Positions 1 through 9,352 are shown, counted from the first letter of the stretch. The stretch is DNA of 64,000 bases from Vibrio sp. CAU 1672 (GCF_029223195.1 NZ_JARHUF010000005.1:124001-188000), one strand, 5' to 3'. The notes: a model not told the origin generated them from the letters alone. A program made the numbers and translations.

Positions 1-1424
1 TATAGCTCGACATCCAAGCCCTGCTGAGTAACCAGGCTGACCAACACACCGCGATTAGCAATATCACGAATGACTAAATTGTTAGCAGCGTCGACATCAA
101 ATCGCAGACGGCACATGTTGGTGTTGTGGTTGACGTAACCGTACACATCCCCCTTACCTTCTTTGATCACGCGATCCAGCTCATCCTTGGGTACATACAC
201 CCAGCGGCTATCGCCCTTCTCTGACTCCGACACCGACATGTTACTTTGCAGCAGCACCAGCTTAACCAGATTGACGGCGGCGCCGATTTTGTAGCTTTTC
301 GCTTGTGAGGTATCAAAACCAAGGACTTCTTTGCGCAATAACCCGGTTGACGGCTCCGAAGTCAGTGTCATGCGGTATTGATCTTCAAGCTCATGCTGGA
401 CGTCCGTCAGCGATTCACGACAAAACTCAATTTCCTGCTCTGCCTCTTGCTGGTCAAACGCATATTTCAGCGCAAACTCCTGTATCACCTGACGCACTAC
501 GTCACGAGATTCCGGACTGTTCCAGAGGCAATCTTGCAACAGCAGCAGATCAAGCGGATTGATTTCATCACGGCCGTTAAAAAATGCGCTCGCCTTGAGC
601 AACTTCACCGCTTTTTTCCAGCGGCGATCAGAGACATACATATCCGACAGCGCCGGATAACCGTAATCTGACTCTACTTTCGACTCCAGCATCGACTTAA
701 GCTGGTAAAGTTTTTCAAAGGCATTGTCACTTAAGGTGAGTTTATCCAGCTGTTTCAACCACTGGTGATATTCATCATCGGTGATGGCGAGTCCCGGCGG
801 GATTTGCGCTTCTTGTGGCGTTCCCACCGTCAGCATGGATTTGAAATTCTGCTTATTCTGGATCCGGTTAACGAACACCCGCACCAGCATCCGGTCATAC
901 AACGCATCCAGCCCGCTGTCTTCATCAGGTAATTCATTCGATGCCGAAATCAACAACCGCATTGGCACACGTTCAATATCACTGCCGTTTTTAAACGTTT
1001 TCTCGTTGACTACCGTCAACAGCGTATTAAGGATGGCAGGGCCGGCTTTCCAGATTTCGTCAAGAAAAACCACTTGCGCCGTAGGCAGGTAGCCGTCAGT
1101 CAGGCGTACGTAGCGGCCGTTGTCTTTCAACTCCTGGATGCTCAGGGGGCCAAACACCTCTTCCGGGGTGGAAAAGCGAGTCATCAGATACTCAAAATAA
1201 CTACTGTGATCAAACGCCTGGATTAGGCGCTTGGCAATCAGGCTCTTCGCAATGCCCGGAGGTCCAAGCAGGAAGACACTCTCCCCGGACAGAGCAGCCA
1301 GCAAGCACAGTTTGATGGTGTGTTCGCGCTCATAGACACCGTCGGTCAACGCCTTGGCCAGTTTATTAATTCGTTCTGAAAGTAAGGCTTTTTCAGCGTT
1401 TGACACAAAGGAAGGTTGGCTCAT
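1..1424 (-). CDS. ravA: MoxR-family AAA+ ATPase RavA (3' end outside window)
   Basis: The reading frame opens at an ATG at 1424 and runs leftwards off the window, giving about 474 codons; E. coli RavA has 498 residues, so most of the protein is here. A Walker A motif (GPPGIAKS) lies near residues 53-60 and a Walker B (VVFLDE) near 116-121, followed by sensor-type motifs and a long C-terminal region typical of RavA rather than of short MoxR proteins. RavA is known to be an AAA+ ATPase that works with the VWA protein ViaA and, in E. coli, with the lysine decarboxylase CadA and respiratory complexes. The viaA gene would be expected just beyond the left edge, which cannot be seen. The family call is firm; the exact cellular role in this organism is inferred. 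Confidence 0.9.
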   Translation of the reverse strand, partial: MSQPSFVSNAEKALLSERINKLAKALTDGVYEREHTIKLCLLAALSGESVFLLGPPGIAKSLIAKRLIQAFDHSSYFEYLMTRFSTPEEVFGPLSIQELKDNGRYVRLTDGYLPTAQVVFLDEIWKAGPAILNTLLTVVNEKTFKNGSDIERVPMRLLISASNELPDEDSGLDALYDRMLVRVFVNRIQNKQNFKSMLTVGTPQEAQIPPGLAITDDEYHQWLKQLDKLTLSDNAFEKLYQLKSMLESKVESDYGYPALSDMYVSDRRWKKAVKLLKASAFFNGRDEINPLDLLLLQDCLWNSPESRDVVRQVIQEFALKYAFDQQEAEQEIEFCRESLTDVQHELEDQYRMTLTSEPSTGLLRKEVLGFDTSQAKSYKIGAAVNLVKLVLLQSNMSVSESEKGDSRWVYVPKDELDRVIKEGKGDVYGYVNHNTNMCRLRFDVDAANNLVIRDIANRGVLVSLVTQQGLDVEL

Positions 1425-1705
1425 ACGTGCTCCGGCAACAGGACTGACAGTGTATGCAATCACCCACACTTTTGTTATGTGATTGTTACAAGTGAATTTT
1501 TCAGTGAATAGCTCTTATAGCAGAAGCCGTTCATTCTCATACTGCAGCAATCAAAGTTTGCAATTTTGAGACATCTATCACTGTATGTGCAATGCAACAA
1601 ATTGCGTTGCTTTATTTTTTCTTTTGTTTGGCTGATTTTGTCGGTAATGTGCTATGACTTCATGGCCCCGAACGGGTCTTCAGTTTCGCCAGGAAACCAC
1701 ACCGT

Positions 1706-2221
1706 ATGAGCAAAATAATCCATAAATGGAAAAACATTTCGTTAGTCGAAGAAGCGGTTATACTGCCCACCGGACAAGCCATTAGCCACACCACCATCCA
1801 GCATCCGGGAGCGGCGGTTATCTTACCGCTCACTGATGACGGGGAAATCGTACTGGTCAATCAGTTTCGTCCGTCGCTGAACAAATGGCTGCTTGAACTT
1901 CCGGCCGGCACGCGCGAAGCCAATGAAGATCCGCTGCATTGTGCACAGCGCGAGTTAGAAGAAGAAACCGGCTACACAGCTCAGGATTTCATCCCGTTAG
2001 GCCAGCTGACACCGCTGGCGGGCTTTTGTGATGAAATCCAGTACCTGTTTATCGCCAAACAACTGCAGCAGACCAATCGTCTGAGTTGTGATGACGACGA
2101 AGTGATAGAAGTGGTGACGTTGTCACCAAGTGAGCTTGAACAGAAAATTACTGACGGCTCAGTTACTGATGCCAAAACCATCGCCTGCCTGAGCAAAGCA
2201 CGACTTTGCGGTTATCTGTAA
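1706..2221 (+). CDS. NUDIX hydrolase (ADP-ribose pyrophosphatase-like)
   Basis: A 171-residue protein with a complete Nudix box near residues 70-92: a glycine, then E after five residues, then the REL-EEETGY core. The preceding segment ([15 protein letters not shown]) is the pattern seen in ADP-sugar pyrophosphatases of the NudF type, which cleave ADP-ribose and related nucleoside diphosphate sugars with Mg2+. It is somewhat shorter than E. coli NudF (209 residues). The stop lies 29 bases before the threonine aldolase gene, so the two are probably co-transcribed. Substrate is inferred from the family; another nucleoside diphosphate derivative is possible. Confidence 0.85.
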   Translation: MSKIIHKWKNISLVEEAVILPTGQAISHTTIQHPGAAVILPLTDDGEIVLVNQFRPSLNKWLLELPAGTREANEDPLHCAQRELEEETGYTAQDFIPLGQLTPLAGFCDEIQYLFIAKQLQQTNRLSCDDDEVIEVVTLSPSELEQKITDGSVTDAKTIACLSKARLCGYL

Positions 2222-2250
2222 CCCTGGCGACAAATAAGGAGAGACAATAG

Positions 2251-3255
2251 ATGGACTTTCGTTCAGACACCGTAACCCAACCCACTCTGGCGATGCGTCA
2301 GGCCATGATGAACGCGCCAGTCGGCGATGATGTTTACCGTGATGACCCTACCGTTAACGATTTAGAGCAGTTTGCGGCTGAACTGGCGGGATTTGAAGCG
2401 GCGCTATTTACCACATCAGGCACGCAGGCCAATTTACTTGGTCTGATGGCTCATTGTGAGCGGGGTGATGAGTACCTCTGCGGCCAGCAAGCGCATAATT
2501 ATCGTTATGAAGCCGGTGGTGCGGCGGTTCTGGGGTCGATTCAACCCCAACCGGTGGAAAACAACCCTGACGGCACCCTGCCACTGGATAAACTAGAGGC
2601 CGCGATCAAACCAGACGATTGCCATTTTGCCAGAACCCGGTTACTGAGTTTAGAAAACACCATTAACGGTAAAGTACTGCCCCTGGCCTATCTCGCCCAG
2701 GCGCGCACGTTCACCCACAAACACGGTCTGCAACTCCACCTTGATGGCGCGAGGGTGTTTAATGCGGCCGTTGCCTTAGATGTACCAGTATCTGAAATCG
2801 GTCAGTATTTTGATTCAATGACAATTTGTCTCTCCAAAGGCCTGGGCGCGCCTGTCGGCTCACTGCTGCTGGGCAGCAAAGACTATATAGCCAAAGCCCG
2901 CCGTTTAAGAAAAATGGTCGGTGGTGGTATGCGTCAGGCCGGAATTCTGGCCGCCGCGGGCAAACTGGCTCTCACTGAGCAGGTGGCGCAACTGCAGCAA
3001 GACCACCATAACGCCAAAGCTCTGGCTCAAGGTCTGGCGAAATTACCAGGTATTTCAGTGAATCCCGATTTCGTCGAAACCAATATTGTGTTCGCCAAAC
3101 TGGCCGAGCACATCGATATCCATGCCATAGCAGCGCAGCTCGAGCAAGACGACATTATCATCACGCCGGGCAATCCCGTTCGCTTTGTGACCCATAAAGA
3201 TATTTCTCACCAGGACGTCAACGTCTTTCTCGCCAAGTTTGCCGACTTGCTATAA
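2251..3255 (+). CDS. ltaE: Low-specificity L-threonine aldolase
   Basis: A 334-residue PLP enzyme of fold type I. The N-terminus (DFRSDTVTQPT) and the segment CLSKGLGAPVGS with the predicted Schiff-base lysine at residue 196 are hallmarks of threonine aldolases (E. coli LtaE uses Lys197). The enzyme cleaves L-threonine and L-allo-threonine to glycine and acetaldehyde in the cytoplasm. A strong ribosome site (AAGGAGAG) precedes the ATG. It follows the NUDIX gene closely and is followed by a GC-rich hairpin, consistent with a two-gene transcript. Length and motifs match the family throughout. Confidence 0.93.
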   Translation: MDFRSDTVTQPTLAMRQAMMNAPVGDDVYRDDPTVNDLEQFAAELAGFEAALFTTSGTQANLLGLMAHCERGDEYLCGQQAHNYRYEAGGAAVLGSIQPQPVENNPDGTLPLDKLEAAIKPDDCHFARTRLLSLENTINGKVLPLAYLAQARTFTHKHGLQLHLDGARVFNAAVALDVPVSEIGQYFDSMTICLSKGLGAPVGSLLLGSKDYIAKARRLRKMVGGGMRQAGILAAAGKLALTEQVAQLQQDHHNAKALAQGLAKLPGISVNPDFVETNIVFAKLAEHIDIHAIAAQLEQDDIIITPGNPVRFVTHKDISHQDVNVFLAKFADLL

Positions 3256-3286
3256 TTCATTGGTTTAACATTGACTTTGATCATTG

Positions 3287-3311
3287 AGCTTCCCCTTGGG
3301 GGAAGCTTTAT
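3287..3311 (+). terminator. Hairpin after ltaE
   Basis: Nine-base stem (AGCTTCCCC paired with GGGGAAGCT) with a tiny loop, followed only by a short T-rich tail (TTAT), so termination may be incomplete. It lies 32 bases beyond the ltaE stop. Confidence 0.5.
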
Positions 3312-3353
3312 GGTTGACTCACACGGTTACTCTTAATTAATCATGGTTCTGGT

Positions 3354-3668
3354 ATGCTGAGACCCTCAATACTGTTGCTTGCGCTTATTTCCGGTTCATC
3401 CCTTGCCGCCGCTTTCGGTGATGCCCAGCAAGGTAAAATCAAATCCCCGAGCTGTGGCTTCTGTCACGGCACTAATGGCATCGCCAGCAACAGCGAATAT
3501 CCCAATTTGGCCGGACAAGATCCTCAGTATTTGTTTAATGCGATGAAAGCATATAAAAACGATCAAAGAACAGGCCCTTTAGCAGAGATGATGAAAGCCC
3601 AGTTAAGCCGGTTGAATGACGATGACCTGCGTGATGTCGCGGCCTTTTACGCCGAACAGGCAAAATAA
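3354..3668 (+). CDS. Periplasmic class I cytochrome c (c553/c4-like), 104 aa
   Basis: A short protein with an N-terminal signal peptide (about residues 1-20, ending SSLAAA) and one haem-binding motif CGFCH at residues 34-38. A methionine pair near residues 78-79 (LAEMMKA) is placed to supply the distal haem ligand, and the C-terminal helix (DLRDVAAFYAEQ) is the usual one of single-haem c-type cytochromes. The predicted role is small soluble electron transfer in the periplasm; the partner is not shown by the neighbours. No good ribosome site is visible at the ATG. It stands alone between the ltaE hairpin and a gene-free stretch before the YfcC-type gene. Confidence 0.85.
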   Translation: MLRPSILLLALISGSSLAAAFGDAQQGKIKSPSCGFCHGTNGIASNSEYPNLAGQDPQYLFNAMKAYKNDQRTGPLAEMMKAQLSRLNDDDLRDVAAFYAEQAK

Positions 3669-3881
3669 CATATAACCCATTTCTGATTACTCCCAGTCTG
3701 GCTAAACTCTCTCTATGTAGTGTGTGTAACCGCATGATATTGGTGTAGCCATTAGTCAGACAAATACCCTCCAAGCAAACCACTCATAGCAGTTTATTAA
3801 TTCAAGTTATGAGTAAAAACCGGGCGTATACGCCACAGATCAAATATTGACTGAATTTTTAACATGAAAACGCTCCAATTA

Positions 3882-3910
3882 TTGACTTTATATTCTAACT
3901 TTATGATATT
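3882..3910 (+). promoter_or_regulatory. Candidate sigma70 promoter for the YfcC-type gene
   Basis: TTGACT at 3882-3887 and a weak -10-like GATATT 17 bases later, about 33 bases before the coding start, in an AT-rich stretch. Assigned by eye only. Confidence 0.3.
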
Positions 3911-3942
3911 TCATGTTTTATAACTCATACGTGAAATAAATT

Positions 3943-5475
3943 ATGTCACATACACACGCGCAAGCTGTTGATTCAGCAGTCACCAAGCGCTCATGGCAGA
4001 TGCCTGATACCCTGATCCTGATATTGACGGTCGGGATTATTGCAGCACTACTTACCTACCTGATCCCTGCTGGCCATTTTGACAGCCAGGACATCACTTA
4101 CATGGTCGATGGCGCGGAAAAAACCCGTACCGTTATCGACCCGACTTCTTTTACTTATGCAACCGATGATAACGGTGATTTGGTGTACAACCGGATTGGC
4201 CTGTTTGCCTCTGGTGGTGGCATTGGTTTGATGAACTTCCCATTTGAAGGTTTGGTATCCGGCTCCAAATGGGGCAGCGCGATTGGCGTGATCATGTTCA
4301 TGCTGGTGATCGGCGGTGCTTTCGGTGTGGTTATGCGTACCGGCACGATTGATAACGGGATCCTGCGCCTGATTGACAAAACCAAGGGCAGCGAGTCGCT
4401 GTTTATTCCTGTGCTGTTTTTGTTGTTCTCTTTGGGCGGTGCCGTGTTCGGCATGGGTGAGGAAGCGATCGCATTTGCGATTATTATTGCCCCGTTGATG
4501 GTTCGCCTGGGTTATGACGGTATCACCACCGTCATGGTGACCTACATTGCCACCCAAATTGGTTTTGCTACCTCGTGGATGAACCCTTTCTCAGTTGCCA
4601 TCGCGCAGGGTATTGCCGGGATCCCGGTACTATCGGGCATGACCGTTCGTATGGGCCTTTGGCTTGGCTTTACGCTGATTGGCACCGCCTTCACCATGAT
4701 TTATGCGGCACGTGTAAAAGCCAACCCTAAAACGTCATACAGCTACCGAACCGATGAACACTTCCGTAACCTAAGCACTGATGAGCATACATCACGCTGG
4801 GGCTTGGGTGACACACTGGTGATTATGACCGTGATCGCGACTGCGGTTTGGGTTGTTTGGGGGGTCGTTGCACAAGCGTGGTACATTCCTGAAATTGCAT
4901 CTCAGTTTTTCACCATGGGATTTGTGGTAGCGATCATCGGTACCCTGTTCCGCCTGAATGGTATGACTCTCAACTGCGCGGCCGATGCGTTTAAGGAAGG
5001 GGCATCCGTCATGCTCGCGCCTGCACTGCTGGTTGGCTGTGCCAAAGGGGTTTTACTCCTTCTGGGTGGCGGCAATACCGGTGAGGCAAGCGTACTGAAC
5101 TCGATTCTGAACAGCGCCGGCAGTCTGATCAGCGGCCTGCCGGATGTAATGGCAGCGTGGCTGATGTACGTATTCCAGTCCATCTTCAACTTCTTTGTTA
5201 CATCTGGCTCTGGTCAGGCCGCGCTGACGATGCCACTGTTATCACCACTGGCTGATATTGCCGGCGTTACCCGTCAGGTCGCCGTGTTGGCGTTCCAGCT
5301 TGGTGATGGCTTCACTAACGTAATTGTGCCTACCTCTGCTCCGCTGATGGCAACACTGGGTGTGTGTCGAATCGACTGGGGCGACTGGGCAAAATTCTGC
5401 TGGCGATTCATGTTGCTGCTCTTTATCCTATCCAGCTTCGTCGTGATTGCCGCCCACCTGATGGGTTTCGCTTAA
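3943..5475 (+). CDS. YfcC-family membrane carrier (putative basic amino acid antiporter)
   Basis: A 510-residue polytopic membrane protein with about a dozen hydrophobic segments. The N-terminal block (LTYLIPAGHFD) and the conserved MGEEAIAFAIIIAPLM and TSWMNPFSVAIAQGIAGIP segments are characteristic of the YfcC family (E. coli YfcC has 506 residues), often annotated as arginine/ornithine antiporter-like or C4-dicarboxylate carriers. The substrate has not been settled for most members. The next gene, an aspartoacylase/succinylglutamate desuccinylase-family amidohydrolase, follows after 108 bases and a hairpin, which suggests uptake of an N-acylated amino acid followed by its hydrolysis; that pairing is inference. 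Confidence 0.85.
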   Translation: MSHTHAQAVDSAVTKRSWQMPDTLILILTVGIIAALLTYLIPAGHFDSQDITYMVDGAEKTRTVIDPTSFTYATDDNGDLVYNRIGLFASGGGIGLMNFPFEGLVSGSKWGSAIGVIMFMLVIGGAFGVVMRTGTIDNGILRLIDKTKGSESLFIPVLFLLFSLGGAVFGMGEEAIAFAIIIAPLMVRLGYDGITTVMVTYIATQIGFATSWMNPFSVAIAQGIAGIPVLSGMTVRMGLWLGFTLIGTAFTMIYAARVKANPKTSYSYRTDEHFRNLSTDEHTSRWGLGDTLVIMTVIATAVWVVWGVVAQAWYIPEIASQFFTMGFVVAIIGTLFRLNGMTLNCAADAFKEGASVMLAPALLVGCAKGVLLLLGGGNTGEASVLNSILNSAGSLISGLPDVMAAWLMYVFQSIFNFFVTSGSGQAALTMPLLSPLADIAGVTRQVAVLAFQLGDGFTNVIVPTSAPLMATLGVCRIDWGDWAKFCWRFMLLLFILSSFVVIAAHLMGFA

Positions 5476-5494
5476 GCGAGTGATGAATGATATT

Positions 5495-5523
5495 AAGGCG
5501 GGAAAAATTCTCGCCTTTTCTTT
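5495..5523 (+). terminator. Intrinsic terminator after the YfcC-type gene
   Basis: A ten-base stem (AAGGCGGGAA / TTCTCGCCTT with one G-T pair) followed by TTCTTT, 19 bases past the stop codon. It would separate or attenuate transcription into the following hydrolase gene. Confidence 0.75.
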
Positions 5524-5583
5524 ATGACACAATACAGCTGAAAACGTATAAACATCTGTAAGTAGTTCGGAGTAACAACATTA

Positions 5584-6579
5584 ATGACAATGCAATACTT
5601 GGATGATGTAATTCAAGGTCAACCGGTGATCCAATCTTTGGATGTGGACGCTCTGCCCGCCGGTGAGCACAAGTTTTGGTTTCGCGTCGCGACGAATGCG
5701 CTTGGCCAGTGGCAACACTTACCGGTGAGCATTTTTAAAGGCGCTAAACCCGGTAAAAAAGTGATGATTACCGCGGGTGTCCACGGTGATGAGTACAATG
5801 GTGTCCTCAGCGCACAGAAAATGGCGCGTATATTACAAGGCCGTGAAATTGCGGGGACGGTTATCATCGTGCCAACCATCAACATGACCGGCATGCTAAA
5901 CCACAGCCGTGATTTTTATTCTTCCGACCCCGATTGTTCACCGGCGAACTTAAACCGTTTCTTCCCCGGCGACGCAGACGGTAACGAAGCGAATCGTTAC
6001 TTGCACACCATCTGGACGCAACTGCTCAAACCGAATGCTGACGTGGCGATCGATCTGCATACCCAGACCAGTGGCACAGTTTATCCGCTGTACGTGTTTG
6101 CAGATTTCCGCATTGAACCTTCACTGGAAATGGCACGACGGGTTAATCCCGATGTGATCCTCGATGATCCGGGTGATGCCGGTGTGCTGGAAACCGTCTG
6201 GAATCAGGCCGGGATTCCAAGTATTACCATAGAAGTGGGAATGGGCCGATACACTGAGCTTGAGCTGGTTGAACGCACGGTCAATGGAATTGTCAACATC
6301 CTCACCCATTATCATATCCTGTCAGGCGCACCGGAGCCGATCTCGCCCTGCCTTGAAGGCAGCCGGATCATCAGCATTCGGGCTAAAAGCGGCGGCTTTA
6401 TACTTCCGCAGGTCGAGATGTTACAGCGTGTTGAGCCGGGTCAGTTACTGGCCATTCAGTACGACAGCTTTGGTGATGAGCTCTACCGTTATACCGCCCC
6501 CGAAGAAGGTACCGTGCTGAGTTATAATATCGAGTCAATGAGGGCTCCGGGTTCACTGGTGGTGCGCCTGATCAAGTAA
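5584..6579 (+). CDS. Succinylglutamate desuccinylase/aspartoacylase-family zinc hydrolase
   Basis: A 331-residue M14-like metallohydrolase. Zinc ligands are visible as HGDE (His67, Glu70) and a second histidine in DLHTQT near residue 158; the asparagine/arginine-rich block between them (NLNRFFPGD) is the usual substrate-binding segment. The C-terminal beta-rich domain (about 250-331) is typical of prokaryotic AstE/ASPA-like proteins. The expected chemistry is hydrolysis of an N-acyl amino acid amide bond in the cytoplasm; the acyl group and amino acid are not determined by sequence. Two ATGs stand two codons apart; the first is taken because GGAG sits about 11 bases upstream. It follows a YfcC-type carrier, a likely functional partner. 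Confidence 0.85.
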   Translation: MTMQYLDDVIQGQPVIQSLDVDALPAGEHKFWFRVATNALGQWQHLPVSIFKGAKPGKKVMITAGVHGDEYNGVLSAQKMARILQGREIAGTVIIVPTINMTGMLNHSRDFYSSDPDCSPANLNRFFPGDADGNEANRYLHTIWTQLLKPNADVAIDLHTQTSGTVYPLYVFADFRIEPSLEMARRVNPDVILDDPGDAGVLETVWNQAGIPSITIEVGMGRYTELELVERTVNGIVNILTHYHILSGAPEPISPCLEGSRIISIRAKSGGFILPQVEMLQRVEPGQLLAIQYDSFGDELYRYTAPEEGTVLSYNIESMRAPGSLVVRLIK

Positions 6580-6590
6580 CCCTGTAGCAT

Positions 6591-6620
6591 AAAGGCCTCA
6601 GAGTAACCGTGAGGCCTTTT
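6591..6620 (+). terminator. Intrinsic terminator after the aspartoacylase-family gene
   Basis: Stem AAAGGCCTCA paired with TGAGGCCTTTT, T-rich 3' side. The 3' part of the stem is the start of the duplicated 27-base unit described next. The element may also serve the convergent lipocalin gene. Confidence 0.75.
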
Positions 6621-6668
6621 CAGTGGTGCAGTCAACCGGAACCTTTTCAGTGGTGCAGTCAACCGGAA
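6615..6668. repeat. Perfect 27-bp tandem duplication
   Basis: Two identical 27-base units lie head to tail, 6615-6641 and 6642-6668, each starting CCTTTTCAGTGGTG and ending CAACCGGAA. The first unit begins inside the 3' arm of the upstream terminator. The pair fills the space between two convergent genes and looks like a recent slippage or unequal-exchange duplication. Confidence 0.95.
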
Positions 6669-6674
6669 GAGGTA

Positions 6675-7199
6675 CTACGGTTGCGCTTGCTCGACCATGA
6701 TTAAACTCGTCAGGTCAAATCCCTTCTCTGTTGCAACCGCCTTAAAGCGCTCAAGCAAAGCCGGGGCTACTTGTGGTGTCCTCGACAACAGCCACAGATA
6801 ATCATGATTGTAGCCAGACACAAAGGCGTAGTCGTACTCTTCGCCAAGTTCAAAAATGACATAAGACGAATAGAAAGGACCAAAAAACGACACTTTCAGG
6901 TGGCCGGTACTTTCACCGGCAACAAAATGAGCTTTTCCTTCCGCTTGTGACCATTGTTGCTCCTCCTCGGAATAACCCCGGTTCAGCACCTTAATACCCC
7001 CGTCAGGCAACGGCTGATATACGGCAGAAACCTGCGATAAGCCGCGCTCAAAGGAGTGATCAAGGCGTGCGATTTCATACCACTTGCCCAGATAGGGAGA
7101 CAGTTCGAAGTTTTCAACGGGTTCCACTGAGTCTGGTTTAGCCGTACAGCCCACCAACATCAGTACACTCAAAGCCAGGAATAAATTGAACGTTTTCAT
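6675..7199 (-). CDS. blc: Bacterial lipocalin (outer-membrane lipoprotein)
   Basis: A 174-residue protein with a lipoprotein signal (MKTFNLFLALSVLMLVGC, lipobox LVGC, lipidation at Cys18) followed by the lipocalin signature GKWYEIARLDHSFERGL and the later conserved YDYAFVSG and WLLSRTP blocks. E. coli Blc has 177 residues. Lipocalins of this type sit in the outer membrane and bind lysophospholipids or fatty acids, aiding membrane maintenance under stress. It is convergent with the aspartoacylase-family gene and separated from it by the tandem repeat. Family assignment is firm. Confidence 0.92.
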   Translation of the reverse strand: MKTFNLFLALSVLMLVGCTAKPDSVEPVENFELSPYLGKWYEIARLDHSFERGLSQVSAVYQPLPDGGIKVLNRGYSEEEQQWSQAEGKAHFVAGESTGHLKVSFFGPFYSSYVIFELGEEYDYAFVSGYNHDYLWLLSRTPQVAPALLERFKAVATEKGFDLTSLIMVEQAQP

Positions 7200-7323
7200 A
7201 TCGCACCTTTCATGGTTATCTGGCTGATTTTACCAATAATAATCGAAAAAGGATCACTGTGTCGACCTATCTTGCTTCCGCTAGCCTTGATGCCAAATCC
7301 ATTACAACACCGGATTAACCAAC

Positions 7324-7581
7324 TCAGTTGGCGATATCACTGGTCTGCTGCTTCGATTGCCAGAGTTCGAGAAAATACTGACCGTAAACCACTTCGGTTT
7401 GTAGGTGCATCAACAGCAATGCCAGTAACATACCCCAGTTAAACCAGCGATTGACCCTGGTCCTGACCCTGACATCAAATACTCCAATTTGAATCGCTAC
7501 CAGCGCAAACGGGTAACCAATCAATAAAATTAGCAGCCACCCCAGATAGCTCGACATGGCCATTTCTTCTTGTCCAATCAT
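7324..7581 (-). CDS. Small two-helix membrane protein, function unknown
   Basis: An 85-residue product with two hydrophobic segments (about residues 11-35 and 46-63) separated by a short basic loop (DVRVRTRVNR), consistent with an inner-membrane protein. No motif was recognised. Start is uncertain: methionines at positions 1, 7 and 9 are all possible, and a purine-rich AAGAAGAAA before the ninth would favour a slightly shorter product. It lies upstream of the lipocalin gene in the same direction, with 124 bases between. Confidence 0.55.
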   Translation of the reverse strand: MIGQEEMAMSSYLGWLLILLIGYPFALVAIQIGVFDVRVRTRVNRWFNWGMLLALLLMHLQTEVVYGQYFLELWQSKQQTSDIAN

Positions 7582-7948
7582 CCCGCCCCACCCACAGCTC
7601 CGATCTCATAAGCATAATCTAACACTATTGATGCCCGGCAATGATTGAGTGGTGTGATATTGCGACGCATCTATTATCAGCGCCAGTGATTGTACTCCGT
7701 AACACTGACATTCCGAGCGAATACATAGGCCAGTACACAACCATTACTGCCAAACTTACTAAAATTTTTCAGTATGACTTCAAAAATAATGACATCTCAT
7801 CATGAAAATGCTAAATATGGCTTACGGTTTAAAATAATACTCCAGATTATTACATCATTAAAAAACATAATGCCAACAAGTGCATATCAATGAACAATTA
7901 AAATATTCTGGTTTAACCGTTACCAAACACACATCAGGAAATAACTTA
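7582..7948. other. Gene-free stretch upstream of the DAACS carrier
   Basis: AT-rich DNA between divergent genes, probably holding both promoters. An in-frame upstream ATG at 7880 would lengthen the carrier by 23 residues, but that segment is not hydrophobic in the family pattern and lacks a ribosome site. No operator was recognised. Confidence 0.5.
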
Positions 7949-9127
7949 ATGAAATTAATACTGAAATTAATTGCCGGTATTGTCGCCGGTATTTTGCTTG
8001 GTTTTTTTGCCCCCGACAGTGTGATTCGCATTCTGCTGACCGTTAAATTGCTTGGTGGCCAGCTGATCGGGTTTACCATTCCACTGATCATTCTGTTTTA
8101 CATTACCAGCGGCATTGCCAGCCTGCCGAAAAACTCCGGCGACCTGTTAGGTAAAACGGTTGCACTCTCTTATGGTTCAACAGTGATTGCCGGCAGCCTG
8201 GCGTTTATTGTCGCCAGCTCCGTGATCGCCGGTCTACCGGCACCGGAACAAGCCGCAGCCGATGCCGGCGCAAAGCTGACAAGCCTGATCCATTTAGAAA
8301 TCCCACCAATGTTCGGTGTAATGACCGCGCTGGCAACGGCCTTTTTATTTGGCTTGGGGATCAGTATCACCAACAGTCTCCGCCTGAAAGAAATCGCCGA
8401 TGATGGCCGCAGTATCATTGATCTGCTGCTCTCGAAAGTAATCATTCCCATGCTGCCGTTCTATATTTCGGGTATCTTTGCTGAAATGGCGGCAGAAGGC
8501 ACGGTATTTACTACCTTAAAAACCTTCGGCGTGGTACTGGCTCTGGCTGTCCTGATGCACTGGCTATGGATCACCGTTCAATATACGATTACCGGCCTGG
8601 CTCTGGGTCTTTCCCCGCTAAAACTGATCAAAAACATGCTGCCAGCGTATTTTACCGCCGTCGGCACCATGTCTTCTGCCGCAACGATCCCTGTGACTTT
8701 GCGTCAAACCAAAGACAATGGGGTGGACGAATCCATTGCGAATTTTACTATTCCGCTATGCGCAACCATCCACCTGTCAGGTTCAACCATTACTCTGGTT
8801 ACCTGTTCAACCGCAGTGATGGCACTCAGCCAACATATTGCGCTGCCTTCTTTGCTTGAAATGCTGCCTTTCATCATGATGTTAGGTATCACCATGATTG
8901 CCGCGCCGGGCGCGCCGGGCGGTGGCGTAATGGCCGCGCTAGGACTAATGGCTTCCATGCTTGGTTTTGGCGAAGCTGAACTGGCTCTGATGATTGCCCT
9001 GTATATGGCGCAAGACAGCTTTGGTACCGCCTGTAACATCACCGGTGACGGTGCGATTTCACTATGGGTAAACAAGTTTGCGAACAAGCAACCTGCCCCG
9101 GCCTGTTCATCACAGCAAGCTGGTTAA
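7949..9127 (+). CDS. Dicarboxylate/amino acid:cation symporter (DAACS family)
   Basis: A 392-residue membrane carrier of the glutamate-transporter fold. Start at 7949 was chosen because AGGAAA precedes it and the protein then opens directly with the first membrane helix (MKLILKLIAGIVAGILLG). The conserved serine-rich reentrant loop (GTMSSAATIPVTL) and a later PGAPGGGVMAALG block correspond to the substrate and ion-binding core, and the C-terminal DSFGTACNITGDG segment is also family-typical. These proteins import dicarboxylates, glutamate, serine or similar with Na+ or H+. The substrate cannot be fixed from sequence. Two hairpins follow, the second a strong terminator. Confidence 0.88.
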   Translation: MKLILKLIAGIVAGILLGFFAPDSVIRILLTVKLLGGQLIGFTIPLIILFYITSGIASLPKNSGDLLGKTVALSYGSTVIAGSLAFIVASSVIAGLPAPEQAAADAGAKLTSLIHLEIPPMFGVMTALATAFLFGLGISITNSLRLKEIADDGRSIIDLLLSKVIIPMLPFYISGIFAEMAAEGTVFTTLKTFGVVLALAVLMHWLWITVQYTITGLALGLSPLKLIKNMLPAYFTAVGTMSSAATIPVTLRQTKDNGVDESIANFTIPLCATIHLSGSTITLVTCSTAVMALSQHIALPSLLEMLPFIMMLGITMIAAPGAPGGGVMAALGLMASMLGFGEAELALMIALYMAQDSFGTACNITGDGAISLWVNKFANKQPAPACSSQQAG

Positions 9128-9238
9128 TAATATAAATACTCAACGGCGAAAGAAATCAAGCCCGTCATCACGACATATAACCGGCACAGATACATAGTGT
9201 TTGTGCTGGCTTCTTCTCTCCTGTTTTGATCATCAAGC

Positions 9239-9262
9239 CACCTCTCTCGAGGTGTTTTTTTT
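9239..9262 (+). terminator. Strong intrinsic terminator after the DAACS carrier
   Basis: Six-base stem CACCTC/GAGGTG, four-base loop and eight consecutive Ts. A weaker stem (CCGGCACA/TGTGCTGG, 9181-9209) precedes it and may be an additional pause site. Confidence 0.85.
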
Positions 9263-9352
9263 GTCCGCGATTTCACCCGGTAACACGCAAAACCCAATGC
9301 CTATGGCCTCTCCTTGCGCTGAACCAGACCGGCCTATAACTTCACCCAGGAG

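Noticed and set aside
4048..4557. 169-codon minus-strand frame opposite the YfcC-type gene
   Set aside because: Complement of a well-supported membrane carrier gene; no signals of its own.
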